The notes under the pieces were generated by a model. It did no database searches. It saw nothing but the letters and a program-made list of their open reading frames with translations, and was not told the origin of the DNA. Positions 26,686 through 35,175 of a stretch of 64,000 bases of DNA are shown in pieces (positions within the stretch are counted from its first letter, which is position 1; each line of letters begins with the position of its first letter). This DNA comes from Candidatus Rifleibacteriota bacterium (GTDB lineage Bacteria; Muiribacteriota; Ozemobacteria; Ozemobacterales; Ozemobacteraceae). The stretch is from assembly GCA_015232575.1 (NCBI GenBank), contig JADFZL010000012.1, positions 124,001 through 188,000 on the forward strand. Direction: 5' to 3'. A program made the translations under genes and the position numbers.

Positions 26686-27849
26686 ATGAATATTGTTTAT
26701 CTGTCGCCTCATTTTCCACCTAATTACTACAATTTCTGTGTAAGAATCGCAGAAATGAAAGCGAATGTTCTGGGAATAGGAGATTGCCCATACGAAAATC
26801 TCAGACCAGAATTGAAAGCATCTCTGAAAGATTATTATAAAGTTTCAAATCTCGAAAACTATCTCGAAGTGTACAAAGCATGTGCATATTTCACGTGGAA
26901 ATATGGACGCATTGATCGCATTGAATCACACATTGAACACTGGCTTGGTCTTGAGGGTGAATTGCGTGAAGATTTCAATATTTTTGGTCCAAAAAAAGCC
27001 CAGACTGAGGCATTCAGAAGAAAGTCAGAAATGAAGAAAGTCTTTCGAAATGCCGGAATTCCAGTTGCAGAAGGTGAAATGTTTTCCGGAGAACCAGCTC
27101 TGAGAAAATTCATCGAGAAAGTTGGCTATCCGATAATTGCAAAGCCTGACATCGGCGTTGGTGCCTGGCAAACCTGGAAAATCTGCAACGAAGATAATTT
27201 AAGGGAATTCCTTGAAAAACACGCCAGCGTTGATTATTTCCTTGAAGAATTCATTTCCGGAACGCTTTACACGTTTGACGGCATCACCGACACCACCGGA
27301 AACATCGTTTTCTGCACATCCCATCACTCAGACACCGGAGTACTTGAGCTGGTAAGCGATAATCTTGATTTAAGCTATTATTCGCTTCGGGAAATACCCG
27401 GAGAATTGCAGGAATTAGGAGAAAAAATCGTTGCCGCATTCAAACTTCCTGAAAAATTCTTCCACATTGAGTTCTTTAAACGCTTCAAAGATAACGTATA
27501 TACGGTATTAGAAATAAACTGCCGACCACCCGGCGGATTCACAACAGATATAATTAACTACACCGCAGACACAGATGTATACCGTATCTGGGCGGAGATC
27601 GCCTTTTTTGGAAAAACTTCGACGCAATTCGAAAGAAAATATCACTGCGCGCATATTGCACGGAAATTCGGAAAAAACTACGTGCTGTCGCATGACGAAG
27701 TGCTGAAACAATTCGGCGAAAACATAGTTTTTCACGAACATGTACCTGATGTATTCAGTGCAGTAATGGGTAACTACACCTATATTGCACGCACAAAAAC
27801 AGAACCGGAAATACGAAATCTTATCACGCAGATACAGAAAACTGGCTGA
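26686..27849 (+). CDS. ATP-grasp ligase of unknown substrate
   Basis: 387 residues. Three-part ATP-grasp layout: an N-terminal Rossmann-like region (MNIVYLSPHFPPNYYNF), the nucleotide-binding domain with KVGYPIIAKPDIGVGA (Lys and Gly loop) and DYFLEEFISG, then the catalytic-metal segment YTVLEINCRPPGGFTTD with Glu and Asn ligands. It resembles carbamoyl-phosphate-synthase-like or biotin-carboxylase-like ligases that join a carboxylate to an amine. A gene for an esterase-like protein follows about 200 bases downstream. I suspect they act on the same metabolite, but the substrate cannot be read. Translation may be coupled to cheB (15-base gap). Confidence 0.82.
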   Translation: MNIVYLSPHFPPNYYNFCVRIAEMKANVLGIGDCPYENLRPELKASLKDYYKVSNLENYLEVYKACAYFTWKYGRIDRIESHIEHWLGLEGELREDFNIFGPKKAQTEAFRRKSEMKKVFRNAGIPVAEGEMFSGEPALRKFIEKVGYPIIAKPDIGVGAWQTWKICNEDNLREFLEKHASVDYFLEEFISGTLYTFDGITDTTGNIVFCTSHHSDTGVLELVSDNLDLSYYSLREIPGELQELGEKIVAAFKLPEKFFHIEFFKRFKDNVYTVLEINCRPPGGFTTDIINYTADTDVYRIWAEIAFFGKTSTQFERKYHCAHIARKFGKNYVLSHDEVLKQFGENIVFHEHVPDVFSAVMGNYTYIARTKTEPEIRNLITQIQKTG

Positions 27850-27872
27850 TTATTTGTCCGCGGATTTAAAGA

Positions 27873-27980
27873 TAAAGATTCAAGATACAAGATTAAAGAT
27901 TCAAGATTTTTTTTTTCCGCAGATTACGCGGATTACGCAGATTTGAGGATAAAGATAAAAGATAAAGATTTTGGATTTTT
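27873..27980. repeat. Low-complexity aagat / gcggattacgcag repeat leader
   Basis: Tandem-like words aaagattcaagatacaag and gataaagataaaagata surround ccgcagattacgcggattac followed by gcagatt. It fills most of the 199-bp gap between the ATP-grasp gene and the esterase-like gene. Non-coding. Confidence 0.55.
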
Positions 27981-28048
27981 GTTCGCAGATTGTGGCGATT
28001 TAAGTGGATTTGGGGATTCTGGGGGAAGATGAATCTGGGGGAAAAGAT

Positions 28049-28813
28049 ATGCATGTAGAATATCATGAATGGAACAGCGTTCGGCTCAATGCAAAGTCGC
28101 AGATGAAGGTTTACGGCTACTGGGGAATACCTGTGCTGGTGTTTCCATGTGCGGGCGGGAGCTTCTATGAATTTGAAGACTTCAAGATGAATGATGCAAT
28201 AAGCGATCTCATCAACTCCGGAAAAGTAAAAATATTTACAGTGGGAAGCCACGATTCCAAAAGCTGGCTGAACTCTTCAATAAGCATTTCTGAACGTGCC
28301 CAGGCTCATGAAGTTTACGTCGATTACCTCGTTTCTGAAGTCGTTCCATTTATCTACTCACACATGAAAAGCTGCATGGGAATTACTCTTTTCGGATGCA
28401 GTCTCGGCGCAATGCATGCAGTTTCACTCGCTCTCAGGTTTCCGGAGATCTTTACTTCTGCAATTGGACTGAGCGGAATATTCAGAATCACAAGACTCAC
28501 AGGCGGATACATTGATGAAATCCTTATGAGAAGCAGCCCGATTGATTATGTGCGCTCTCTTGAGCCGTCAGACCTTCTTAGAAAAGTCCGCGAATTAAAT
28601 ATAGCCATTTGCTGCGGTCAGGGAGCATGGGAACACGAATGTCTTGAAGACACAATTGCATTGCGGGAGGCATTTGAACAGAAAGCTGTTCCCGCATGGG
28701 TTGACATCTGGGGACGCGATGTATCTCACGACTGGCCCTGGTGGAGAAAACAAATGCCGTATTTCCTTTCCGCGCTGATAGAAAAACAGGAAAGGTTTAA
28801 ACGGACACACTGA
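28049..28813 (+). CDS. Esterase-like alpha/beta hydrolase (COG4947-like)
   Basis: 254 residues from the ATG at 28049, preceded by a G-rich ribosome-binding stretch (ctggggg). The nucleophile elbow is FGCSLGAM, with Ser in the G-x-S-x-G-like position. The oxyanion region FPCAGGSFYEFED and C-terminal His in VSHDWPWWRKQMP complete a likely triad. No signal peptide, so the protein is cytoplasmic. Family members are often annotated as putative esterases, and in my recollection they commonly sit beside ATP-grasp genes. The enzymatic role is unproven. Confidence 0.78.
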   Translation: MHVEYHEWNSVRLNAKSQMKVYGYWGIPVLVFPCAGGSFYEFEDFKMNDAISDLINSGKVKIFTVGSHDSKSWLNSSISISERAQAHEVYVDYLVSEVVPFIYSHMKSCMGITLFGCSLGAMHAVSLALRFPEIFTSAIGLSGIFRITRLTGGYIDEILMRSSPIDYVRSLEPSDLLRKVRELNIAICCGQGAWEHECLEDTIALREAFEQKAVPAWVDIWGRDVSHDWPWWRKQMPYFLSALIEKQERFKRTH

Positions 28814-28845
28814 TTATAGTCTGGAGCAAATCATAGTTCGATCTG

Positions 28846-31752
28846 ATGATCATAAGAAAAATAGTAAAATTCAACAGGCAGGAATTCTTTTCCACCCCTG
28901 ACCCCAGATCATGGATCACAAGAACCTTTCTGATGCTTGCTCTTGTGATTTTTCCACTGTTTATAGCCTGGTTGACTCTTGCAAAAGCAATCAACGAAAA
29001 AACGGATGCAGAAATAGATCGAATTAAGCATGATCTTCTCAACCAGGCAATATTTGCATCGAAGCTTGCACATCCGCAATATCAGGCAAAAAAACTTCTC
29101 TCGAACCTGATTCAGCAGAAATTGGTCAGAAAAGACAACCTTAAAACAGCGCAAATACTTGATAGAATTGAAAAAAAGTATCCGGGCGCTTTCAGATGGG
29201 TGATTTTTGATTCGGAAGGCAATATAAAACCAATTCCATCAGCCACATGCCTTCCCGGAAAAAAAAGCTGGGAAAGCCTTATCAGATTTTATTTCAGCTC
29301 GTTCGGAATAAATCAGGAAAATCCCGCAACACGTGAAACATCATTAACGCCCGGATTACTTTCCGCACTGAGAATAATTCAGAAATCCTTCGGGACAAGC
29401 TTAAATGTAACATCCTCTGCCAAAGCGATTGAAAGAGTCCTTGAGGCCGGCTGGAACGGGAAAAACATCTGGTATTCATGGGATATCGATATTCAGGAAT
29501 ATGGCAGAAACGGAAATCCGAAAAAAATTGCCGGTGGAATAATAATGCTGGTTTTTCTCGAAAAACTTCCTGATGATTTCGGTCCGAAACGTGCGATAAT
29601 CTCCAGAAAAAAAGGCGATGTCAATCTCGTTCATCCGATGATGATGATTAAAATTGGCGAACCAGCAAAACCATTTCTTGATTTTGAACTTCCCAGAAAT
29701 TTCAGATTTTCGCTTCTCGCATATAAAAGCTATATTCAACGCACCGACTACTTTCTCAAATTCTTCGACTGGGTCGGCGCTACAGTTCCATGCTCAAATT
29801 CTGATAGTCCGGAAAGAATACTAGTTCTTGAAAATATTGGTAGGATAATCAGAGACAGAGATTTTAAGCTGGCAATTCTTTCAAATTCGATGCTGGGAAT
29901 ATTTATTCTCAGATATCTGCTGTTCTGGCTTTTCAAACCTCTCTCTGGATTTGTCAACTCGCTTAAACCGAAGATCATAGGTTTTTTCATGATCGCTGTC
30001 TTTCTTCCGGTGGTCAGTCTTCTCGGCTTCGGCTATGTCTGGATTTCAGGCGAGGAGCGTCTTTTCAGGGACAGATCAGTAGACAACATGAGAAGAGAAA
30101 ACGAAGGTCTTGATCTGAGATTTCGCGATGCGCATAAAGTAATCGAAAAGGATGTTTTCAAACACCTTCAAAAAACACTTGAAAGAGCCTCTTCAAACCA
30201 AACAACATTGGTTGCAGCGCTCAACAGAGAAGCCGAACTTGGTAGAATTTCCTACTATTATATTTCAAACAGACAGGGATTACTTGCTCAGACAAACAAC
30301 AGAAATCTGGACAATTTCATAAAAAAAGGCATTGAAGAAGAAATGAGAAGAAGCATTGAACTGCTGACAGGAATGCCTCTGCCACGAAGCATAGCCGATC
30401 AGGCGATGTCAGAAGAAATGAGCGCCTTTTTCGGAAAAACAGGAAAACCTCTTACAACAAGTGTCAGAGGGACGCTGGTATATTTCTGTTATAAAAATCA
30501 TCACCTGTATTTCATGGGCACCCCAATTTTTATTTCAGGAGAAACAGTTTATCTGATTATTCAGCTTGACGCTCCGCTTGTAGAAAAATTCTTTGTTCAG
30601 AGGGAATTCGCAAACATTTCTACACCCATACTTGGATTTTTTTCCAGAAAAATGGGGTATCCAGACTTCCCTCCTGATGGGAAAAGCTGGTCTGTCCTGA
30701 CGAGAACCATGGAGCAATCATACGAACTGCGTTCGAAAATTTCCGGAGAAATAACCATGGACGGTGAAAGATTTCTGTATTACATTGCACCCCTGCCTTC
30801 TATGCCGATGCAAACGTATATTCCAGTGTATCTTTCAAGTCTCTCGCCAATTGAAAGCAAAGTGAATAATTTTCAGAAGCTTCTTGTGTGCGTTGCAGCA
30901 ATTGTGTTTATTGTTGCGCTTCTCCTCGGATTATTTCTCGCCGGCAATCTTCTTGACCCAATTCTCAAAATCGACAGAGCCGTTAAACTTATTGGCGAAG
31001 GAAATCTTAACATCAAACTTCCTGAAAATTCCCAGGACGAAATTGGAAGGCTCGGCACAAACATAAATTTAATGGTGAGAGATCTCAAGGAGCGCAGAAT
31101 TCTTTCTGAGTATGTCTCTGAAAGCGTTCTTGAATCGATGGACCGAAATTCTGAAAAGAAATTCATGCCCGGAGAACTGGCTGAAACGACTGTTCTTTTC
31201 TGTGATATCCGTGGATTCACCTCCATGACTGAAAGCCGATCTGCCAGTGAAATATTTGAAATGCTCAACAGTCTCATGGGCGGAATTGTAAACGTAATTC
31301 GAAAGAATAACGGACGTACGGACAAATTCATAGGTGATGCAATCATGGCACTTTTCTTCGCCTCAGAAGGCGGCAGTCACGCCTCAAGAGCTGTCAGAGC
31401 AGCAATAGACATTTCAATGTTCGTAAAGTCCTTGAACGAAAAACGTTCTGCATCAGGGAATTTCGAAATCATGGTCGGAACCGGCATAAATACGGGCGAA
31501 GTAATGATTGGCGACATCGGCTGCGAAGGCAGAAGAGATCTTACAGTAATCGGTGACACAGTAAACCTGGCATCACGCCTTGAAAGCTTTTCCCGCAAAG
31601 GAACACACACCGGAATAATTCTTTCGGAATCTGTATATCAACAAACACGCGAAATAGCAGAAACAATCGAACTCGGTTCGCACGTCATACGTGGAAAAAA
31701 CCTGCCAGTAAAAATATACGAACTTGTATCTCTTAAACAACCAGCTACTTGA
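28846..31752 (+). CDS. Membrane class III adenylate cyclase, single-copy form
   Basis: 968 residues. TM1 near 28-46; external region to about 330; two TM helices at about 345-365 and 385-405; a second external region to about 680; TM4 at about 685-705 (LLVCVAAIVFIVALLLGLFL); HAMP linker with DEIGRLGTNINLMVRDL; cyclase domain at about 770-950. The cyclase has a full set of residues: metal Asp in LFCDIRGFT (near 786) and GDAIMALF (near 830), Lys in DKFIGD, Thr in DLTVIGD, and Asn and Arg in VNLASRLE (near 906/910). It should therefore work as a homodimer with two active sites making cAMP. The layout equals one half of the protein at 11094-17501. It starts 32 bases after the esterase gene, with a possible shared transcript. 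Confidence 0.92.
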   Translation: MIIRKIVKFNRQEFFSTPDPRSWITRTFLMLALVIFPLFIAWLTLAKAINEKTDAEIDRIKHDLLNQAIFASKLAHPQYQAKKLLSNLIQQKLVRKDNLKTAQILDRIEKKYPGAFRWVIFDSEGNIKPIPSATCLPGKKSWESLIRFYFSSFGINQENPATRETSLTPGLLSALRIIQKSFGTSLNVTSSAKAIERVLEAGWNGKNIWYSWDIDIQEYGRNGNPKKIAGGIIMLVFLEKLPDDFGPKRAIISRKKGDVNLVHPMMMIKIGEPAKPFLDFELPRNFRFSLLAYKSYIQRTDYFLKFFDWVGATVPCSNSDSPERILVLENIGRIIRDRDFKLAILSNSMLGIFILRYLLFWLFKPLSGFVNSLKPKIIGFFMIAVFLPVVSLLGFGYVWISGEERLFRDRSVDNMRRENEGLDLRFRDAHKVIEKDVFKHLQKTLERASSNQTTLVAALNREAELGRISYYYISNRQGLLAQTNNRNLDNFIKKGIEEEMRRSIELLTGMPLPRSIADQAMSEEMSAFFGKTGKPLTTSVRGTLVYFCYKNHHLYFMGTPIFISGETVYLIIQLDAPLVEKFFVQREFANISTPILGFFSRKMGYPDFPPDGKSWSVLTRTMEQSYELRSKISGEITMDGERFLYYIAPLPSMPMQTYIPVYLSSLSPIESKVNNFQKLLVCVAAIVFIVALLLGLFLAGNLLDPILKIDRAVKLIGEGNLNIKLPENSQDEIGRLGTNINLMVRDLKERRILSEYVSESVLESMDRNSEKKFMPGELAETTVLFCDIRGFTSMTESRSASEIFEMLNSLMGGIVNVIRKNNGRTDKFIGDAIMALFFASEGGSHASRAVRAAIDISMFVKSLNEKRSASGNFEIMVGTGINTGEVMIGDIGCEGRRDLTVIGDTVNLASRLESFSRKGTHTGIILSESVYQQTREIAETIELGSHVIRGKNLPVKIYELVSLKQPAT

Positions 31753-31763
31753 GCTTGCTAAAT

Positions 31764-31876
31764 ACAGCAAATTTCAATAAAAGGGTCATTAATCAATGTC
31801 ATTTCGACCAAAGGGAGAAATCTAGCATTTATGGAGATCCCACCCCAAAGTTAGCACGCAAATTTGCCCTCCCTGT
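31764..31876. repeat. Family B palindromic repeat, internally deleted copy
   Basis: Carries the conserved outer arms (agcaaatttcaataaaaggg, then gcacgcaaatttgccc) and the end gtcatttcgaccaaag. About 24 bases of the palindrome's second half are missing compared with 1871-2012. It is in opposite orientation to that copy. Confidence 0.7.
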
Positions 31877-31903
31877 TGAAGATTCTGCGTATTAGGCAAG
31901 TTT

Positions 31904-31930
31904 TAAAAAAGGGCGGCTTTCGCCGCCCAA
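31904..31930 (-). terminator. Rho-independent terminator after the calcium-loop protein gene
   Basis: gggcggc (31911-31917), loop tttc, gccgccc (31922-31928), flanked by A runs on the left, which read as T after the hairpin on the minus strand. It sits 15 bases after the stop of the gene at 31943-32584. Confidence 0.85.
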
Positions 31931-31942
31931 AAAGTGAAAAAA

Positions 31943-32584
31943 CTATTCCGAAAAGGCAGCTTTGCCTTTCGCAAGCTTTCTTTTGGGCTTCAGAGGAAGC
32001 GTAATTCCCTTTTCTGCAGTAAGACTTGCATCTGCAGAAGCACTGACTTCCTTGAGATCGCCCTGCCAGTTATAGGTTCTTGTCCCTGAATGCAGAGACC
32101 CGACTAACTCTGAGACTCCGTCGCCATCGCCATCGATAAAAATCTTTTCCGGAACACCGTCGTGATCGTGATCATATTCCCACTGGTCTATTTTCGCATC
32201 AAAATTTCTGTCATACTGATAGTCATCTATGTATCCATCAAAATTTCTGTCTGTAGCCCAGTAGTCAGACCTTGAATCAGAATTTCTGTCCATAACTATG
32301 AAATCAGGTATTCCATCATTATTTCGGTCGAATTTTCCAATATCTGATTTCACTCTGTCAGGCGATTCCATCACAGGAGTATTCCCCGAAGGAGACAACC
32401 AGGCAGGCGGCGCCGGATAGGCAAATAACGAAGCGCCACTAAGGATGAGAAACCCAATACCTGTTATAAGACACTTTCCAGCCTGCAATCTGAAACTATC
32501 GGCAGATGCCTGTAACGAAGGTTCTCCTGAACAGGAATCACGCGACATCACAGAACACGGAAACAAAACATTTTTTTCATTCAT
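31943..32584 (-). CDS. Secreted protein with six 13-residue calcium-loop repeats
   Basis: 213 residues, starting eight bases after ggagg. A hydrophobic segment at about 38-55 (CLITGIGFLILSGASLFA) is an unusually late signal or anchor. After it come six tandem units of exactly 13 residues of the form D-x-N/D-x-D-G-x-x-D/E: DRNNDGIPDFIVM, DRNSDSRSDYWAT, DRNFDGYIDDYQY, DRNFDAKIDQWEY, DHDHDGVPEKIFI, DGDGDGVSELVGS. The spacing and acidic positions match EF-hand-like or thrombospondin-3-type calcium loops. The C-terminal tail is basic. It ends at a strong terminator and stands alone. The role may be in the envelope or matrix; that is inference. Confidence 0.75.
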   Translation of the reverse strand: MNEKNVLFPCSVMSRDSCSGEPSLQASADSFRLQAGKCLITGIGFLILSGASLFAYPAPPAWLSPSGNTPVMESPDRVKSDIGKFDRNNDGIPDFIVMDRNSDSRSDYWATDRNFDGYIDDYQYDRNFDAKIDQWEYDHDHDGVPEKIFIDGDGDGVSELVGSLHSGTRTYNWQGDLKEVSASADASLTAEKGITLPLKPKRKLAKGKAAFSE

Positions 32585-33191
32585 CTTTTATACCTCCAAA
32601 TTCACTGCACATTTTTTTTATTCCCATAAGAAGAAAAGACTATAAACTTTTGCCATTTTAGCAAGGACTATTTTTATTTTTTTTCAAACCCTCACTAAAT
32701 GGGCATTTAGTCAAGGTAAAAGCAAGATGCAATCTTCAATCACTTGAAGCTCATCTAAGCAAAAGAACTTCTGCAACATTTTCGAAAAAAATATCACCGG
32801 AAAGTGCAATTCTATGCAAGTTGAGACAATTACTTTTTTCTGATAATGATATTGGTAAACAACAAACCATAATCATTTACTAATAACAAGATCGAATGCA
32901 TATATATAACATCAATAAATACAAAACAATGCCTTTTATGTAATAATATTATCATTAAAATTTTTATTCTTACGCAAATTCATTAATTATCCTGCAAGGA
33001 TTGTGTAACCAATAGTGACTTCCAGTCACTCAGCACGAACGCGGCAAGATTATTACATCTAAGAGGGATGGGTGCTCTTAATTATTTAGAAAACACAGAT
33101 TAATGTAAAAAATCTGTTAAGAAATTTTACTTGCCTTCCGATAAACTGATCTGATAATCTGATGGTAATAATCTTGAAGGGGTGACTATTT
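32585..33191. other. 600-bp AT-rich intergenic region with two small hairpins
   Basis: No coding frame that I trust. The segment from 33001 has an agtgact-tcc-agtcact hairpin (33014-33030) and a weaker agag...ctct hairpin near 33060-33080, in a locally GC-richer island before the lysine-rich protein gene. It might be a structured leader but does not match a riboswitch class I know. Confidence 0.35.
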
Positions 33192-33887
33192 ATGATGAGT
33201 CGTAAAAATCGTTTTGCGTTCCTGTTAAAGATCTGTCTTGGTTTTACGATGTTTCTCCTGAGCGCATATTGCAGCTCAATTCAAGCAAGTACTGAGTCCA
33301 AAGAACCAGTATTTTCACAGGAACCATCAGATTTAAAAGCTCCTCCAGCAAACCCGGAGCACGTGACAGAAGTAAAGCCAGCCCAGGAACCTCCCTCTAA
33401 AAGCGAAAAAAAATCAGAGAGCAGCAAAGAGATATTAAAATCTGAGCTGAAGGAAACCGCCGACAAGATTAAAGACGCTCCCGTAAAAAAAGAAAAAGAG
33501 CGCTCAACAATAAAATCCAAAAAATCTAAAAAGTCTTCCAAAAAATCTTCCAAAAGCAAAGCAAGAGCAAAACAAAAGAAGTCCAGAAAAAGCAAGGCAA
33601 TAACCGTCCCGGTAAAGATACAGCCTTTTGAAACCGGAACAGAGATCGTTCTGCATTCTGAAACACGCATTCCATGTTTTTCTTCAGCCCTCGAAAAAAT
33701 GCAGAAAATGCGCACAAGAAGACTGAAAGAAGCACAGCGTCTTGGGATATTGCTTCCAAGCCAGGGCGGATCTATTGAAAATGTCTCGGGGCCACTTTTT
33801 CGACTGAACCAGGCTTTAAACAGCATGATTCTTCAACAGAATCCTCCAGCAGTGAACGACTTACCAGTCACACCATCAAACCTCTGA
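33192..33887 (+). CDS. Secreted lysine-rich hypothetical protein
   Basis: 231 residues. A signal peptide with a Cys at the likely cleavage zone (FLLSAYCSSIQAS) suggests export, perhaps as a lipoprotein. Residues 35-135 are disordered, rich in Pro, Glu, Lys and Ser. A strongly basic patch (SKKSKKSSKKSSKSKARAK) resembles a histone H1-like tail and could bind nucleic acid or acidic surface polymers. The C-terminal 90 residues are less biased and partly helical. An aagggg site precedes the ATG pair (33192 and 33195). The next gene starts 9 bases after the stop, so they are likely co-transcribed. Family not recognised. Confidence 0.6.
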   Translation: MMSRKNRFAFLLKICLGFTMFLLSAYCSSIQASTESKEPVFSQEPSDLKAPPANPEHVTEVKPAQEPPSKSEKKSESSKEILKSELKETADKIKDAPVKKEKERSTIKSKKSKKSSKKSSKSKARAKQKKSRKSKAITVPVKIQPFETGTEIVLHSETRIPCFSSALEKMQKMRTRRLKEAQRLGILLPSQGGSIENVSGPLFRLNQALNSMILQQNPPAVNDLPVTPSNL

Positions 33888-33896
33888 TAGACAATC

Positions 33897-34967
33897 TTGC
33901 CAGACAATCGTAACAAGCTGAAAGGAATTCTTCTCGGGACAGCGCTGGGCGATTCCCTCGGTTTAACATTCGAGGGAATCTCCGCAAAAGACATCCCTGG
34001 ACATTATTCTCCGCCTCTTGAACAATCATTTATTGCAGGCAAAGGGTTTACCAGCGACGACACCGATCACTCATACTTTGTAGCACGAAGTCTGTTTTTT
34101 TCATCTGATTCATCGGAAAAATTTGCATCAAATCTGGCGTGGTATCTCAGACTCTGGATATTAACAGCGCCCGCTGGCGTCGGATTTGCGACATTACGCT
34201 CCAGCATACTCCTTCTCCTTGGCTTTTCACCACAAAAAAGCGGAGTGTTTTCCGCCGGAAATGGCCCAGCAATGCGCTCCGCAATCATTGGCGGGTTTTT
34301 CTCAAAAAATCCGGAGCTGCGCAGTGAGTTTGTAAAAACTTCAACGGTAATAACCCACACTGATCCGCGCGCTCTCATCGGGGCAAAGGCAGTTGCAGAG
34401 CTCGCTGCATTGTTTACCGAAATAACGGACATGCAATTACCACCAGCTCATGTCATCTTTGAAATACTCAGAAACATCGACAAAAACGACTCCGAATGGC
34501 AATCAATAATCGACAAACTTACTGAAGCCAAGGAAAACAATCTAGACGTGGAAGATTTTGCAAAACAATTATGCGGCGAAAAAGGAATATCTGGTTACAC
34601 CTATCAAACCGTGCCAATGGCAATATATTCTCTCATCAGACACAATTCAAATTTTGATAACGTTATCGAACATCTGATAATGTGTGGCGGAGACACAGAT
34701 ACTGTCTGCGCAATCTCAGGAGCACTCTGGGGGTCACTTTACGGCGAAACAATGCTTCCCGAAAGGCACATAAAAAATCTTTGCGAGTGGCCCCGCACAG
34801 CGTCTATCATTTCAAAAGCAGCGGAAGAGCTTTCTAATTTATCCGAAAACAGAAGTCAGGCTAAATCCGAAATATCATACTTCTGGCCCGCCCTTCCCGC
34901 AAGAAATCTGGTGTTTTTAATTTTCGTATTCGCACACATTCTCAGGCGCCTGTTCAAATTCTGGTAG
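33897..34967 (+). CDS. ADP-ribosylglycohydrolase-family protein with C-terminal membrane anchor
   Basis: 356 residues. The family removes ADP-ribose from proteins or nucleic acids (DraG, ARH). The metal-binding elements are visible: GTALGDSLGLTFEG at the N-terminus, SDDTDHSYF, NGPAMRSAIIG, THTDPRALIGA, and MCGGDTDTVCAISGALWG. The C-terminal residues LPARNLVFLIFVFAHILRR form a single hydrophobic helix, which would tail-anchor the enzyme with the active domain inside. The start is a TTG with no clear ribosome-binding site, so translation probably depends on coupling to the lysine-rich gene 9 bases upstream. A different start is possible. No DraT-like transferase is nearby. Confidence 0.83.
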   Translation: MPDNRNKLKGILLGTALGDSLGLTFEGISAKDIPGHYSPPLEQSFIAGKGFTSDDTDHSYFVARSLFFSSDSSEKFASNLAWYLRLWILTAPAGVGFATLRSSILLLLGFSPQKSGVFSAGNGPAMRSAIIGGFFSKNPELRSEFVKTSTVITHTDPRALIGAKAVAELAALFTEITDMQLPPAHVIFEILRNIDKNDSEWQSIIDKLTEAKENNLDVEDFAKQLCGEKGISGYTYQTVPMAIYSLIRHNSNFDNVIEHLIMCGGDTDTVCAISGALWGSLYGETMLPERHIKNLCEWPRTASIISKAAEELSNLSENRSQAKSEISYFWPALPARNLVFLIFVFAHILRRLFKFW

Positions 34968-35021
34968 TTTTTTTGACACTGCCTGAAGATAGCCAATAGG
35001 TAATGCGAAAATACGCGATTC

Positions 35022-35093
35022 ACTGTCATCTCAAACGAATGGGAGAAATCTCACAAATGCGAGATTTCTCCCTTCGGTCGAAATGACAGCAGA
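35022..35093. repeat. Family B palindromic repeat, compact copy
   Basis: gtcatctcaaacgaatggg, then agaaatctcacaaatgcg, then ggtcgaaatgacag: a long imperfect palindrome of about 70 bases without the outer arms. It lies in the 208-bp gap between converging genes and could serve as a terminator. Confidence 0.7.
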
Positions 35094-35175
35094 ACTTCAA
35101 ACACTTGCTTCTAATTATTGAGCAGTAAAAAACGGCTTAATTTGACACACTGTCGTTTTTTTCATTTCAGCAGGG

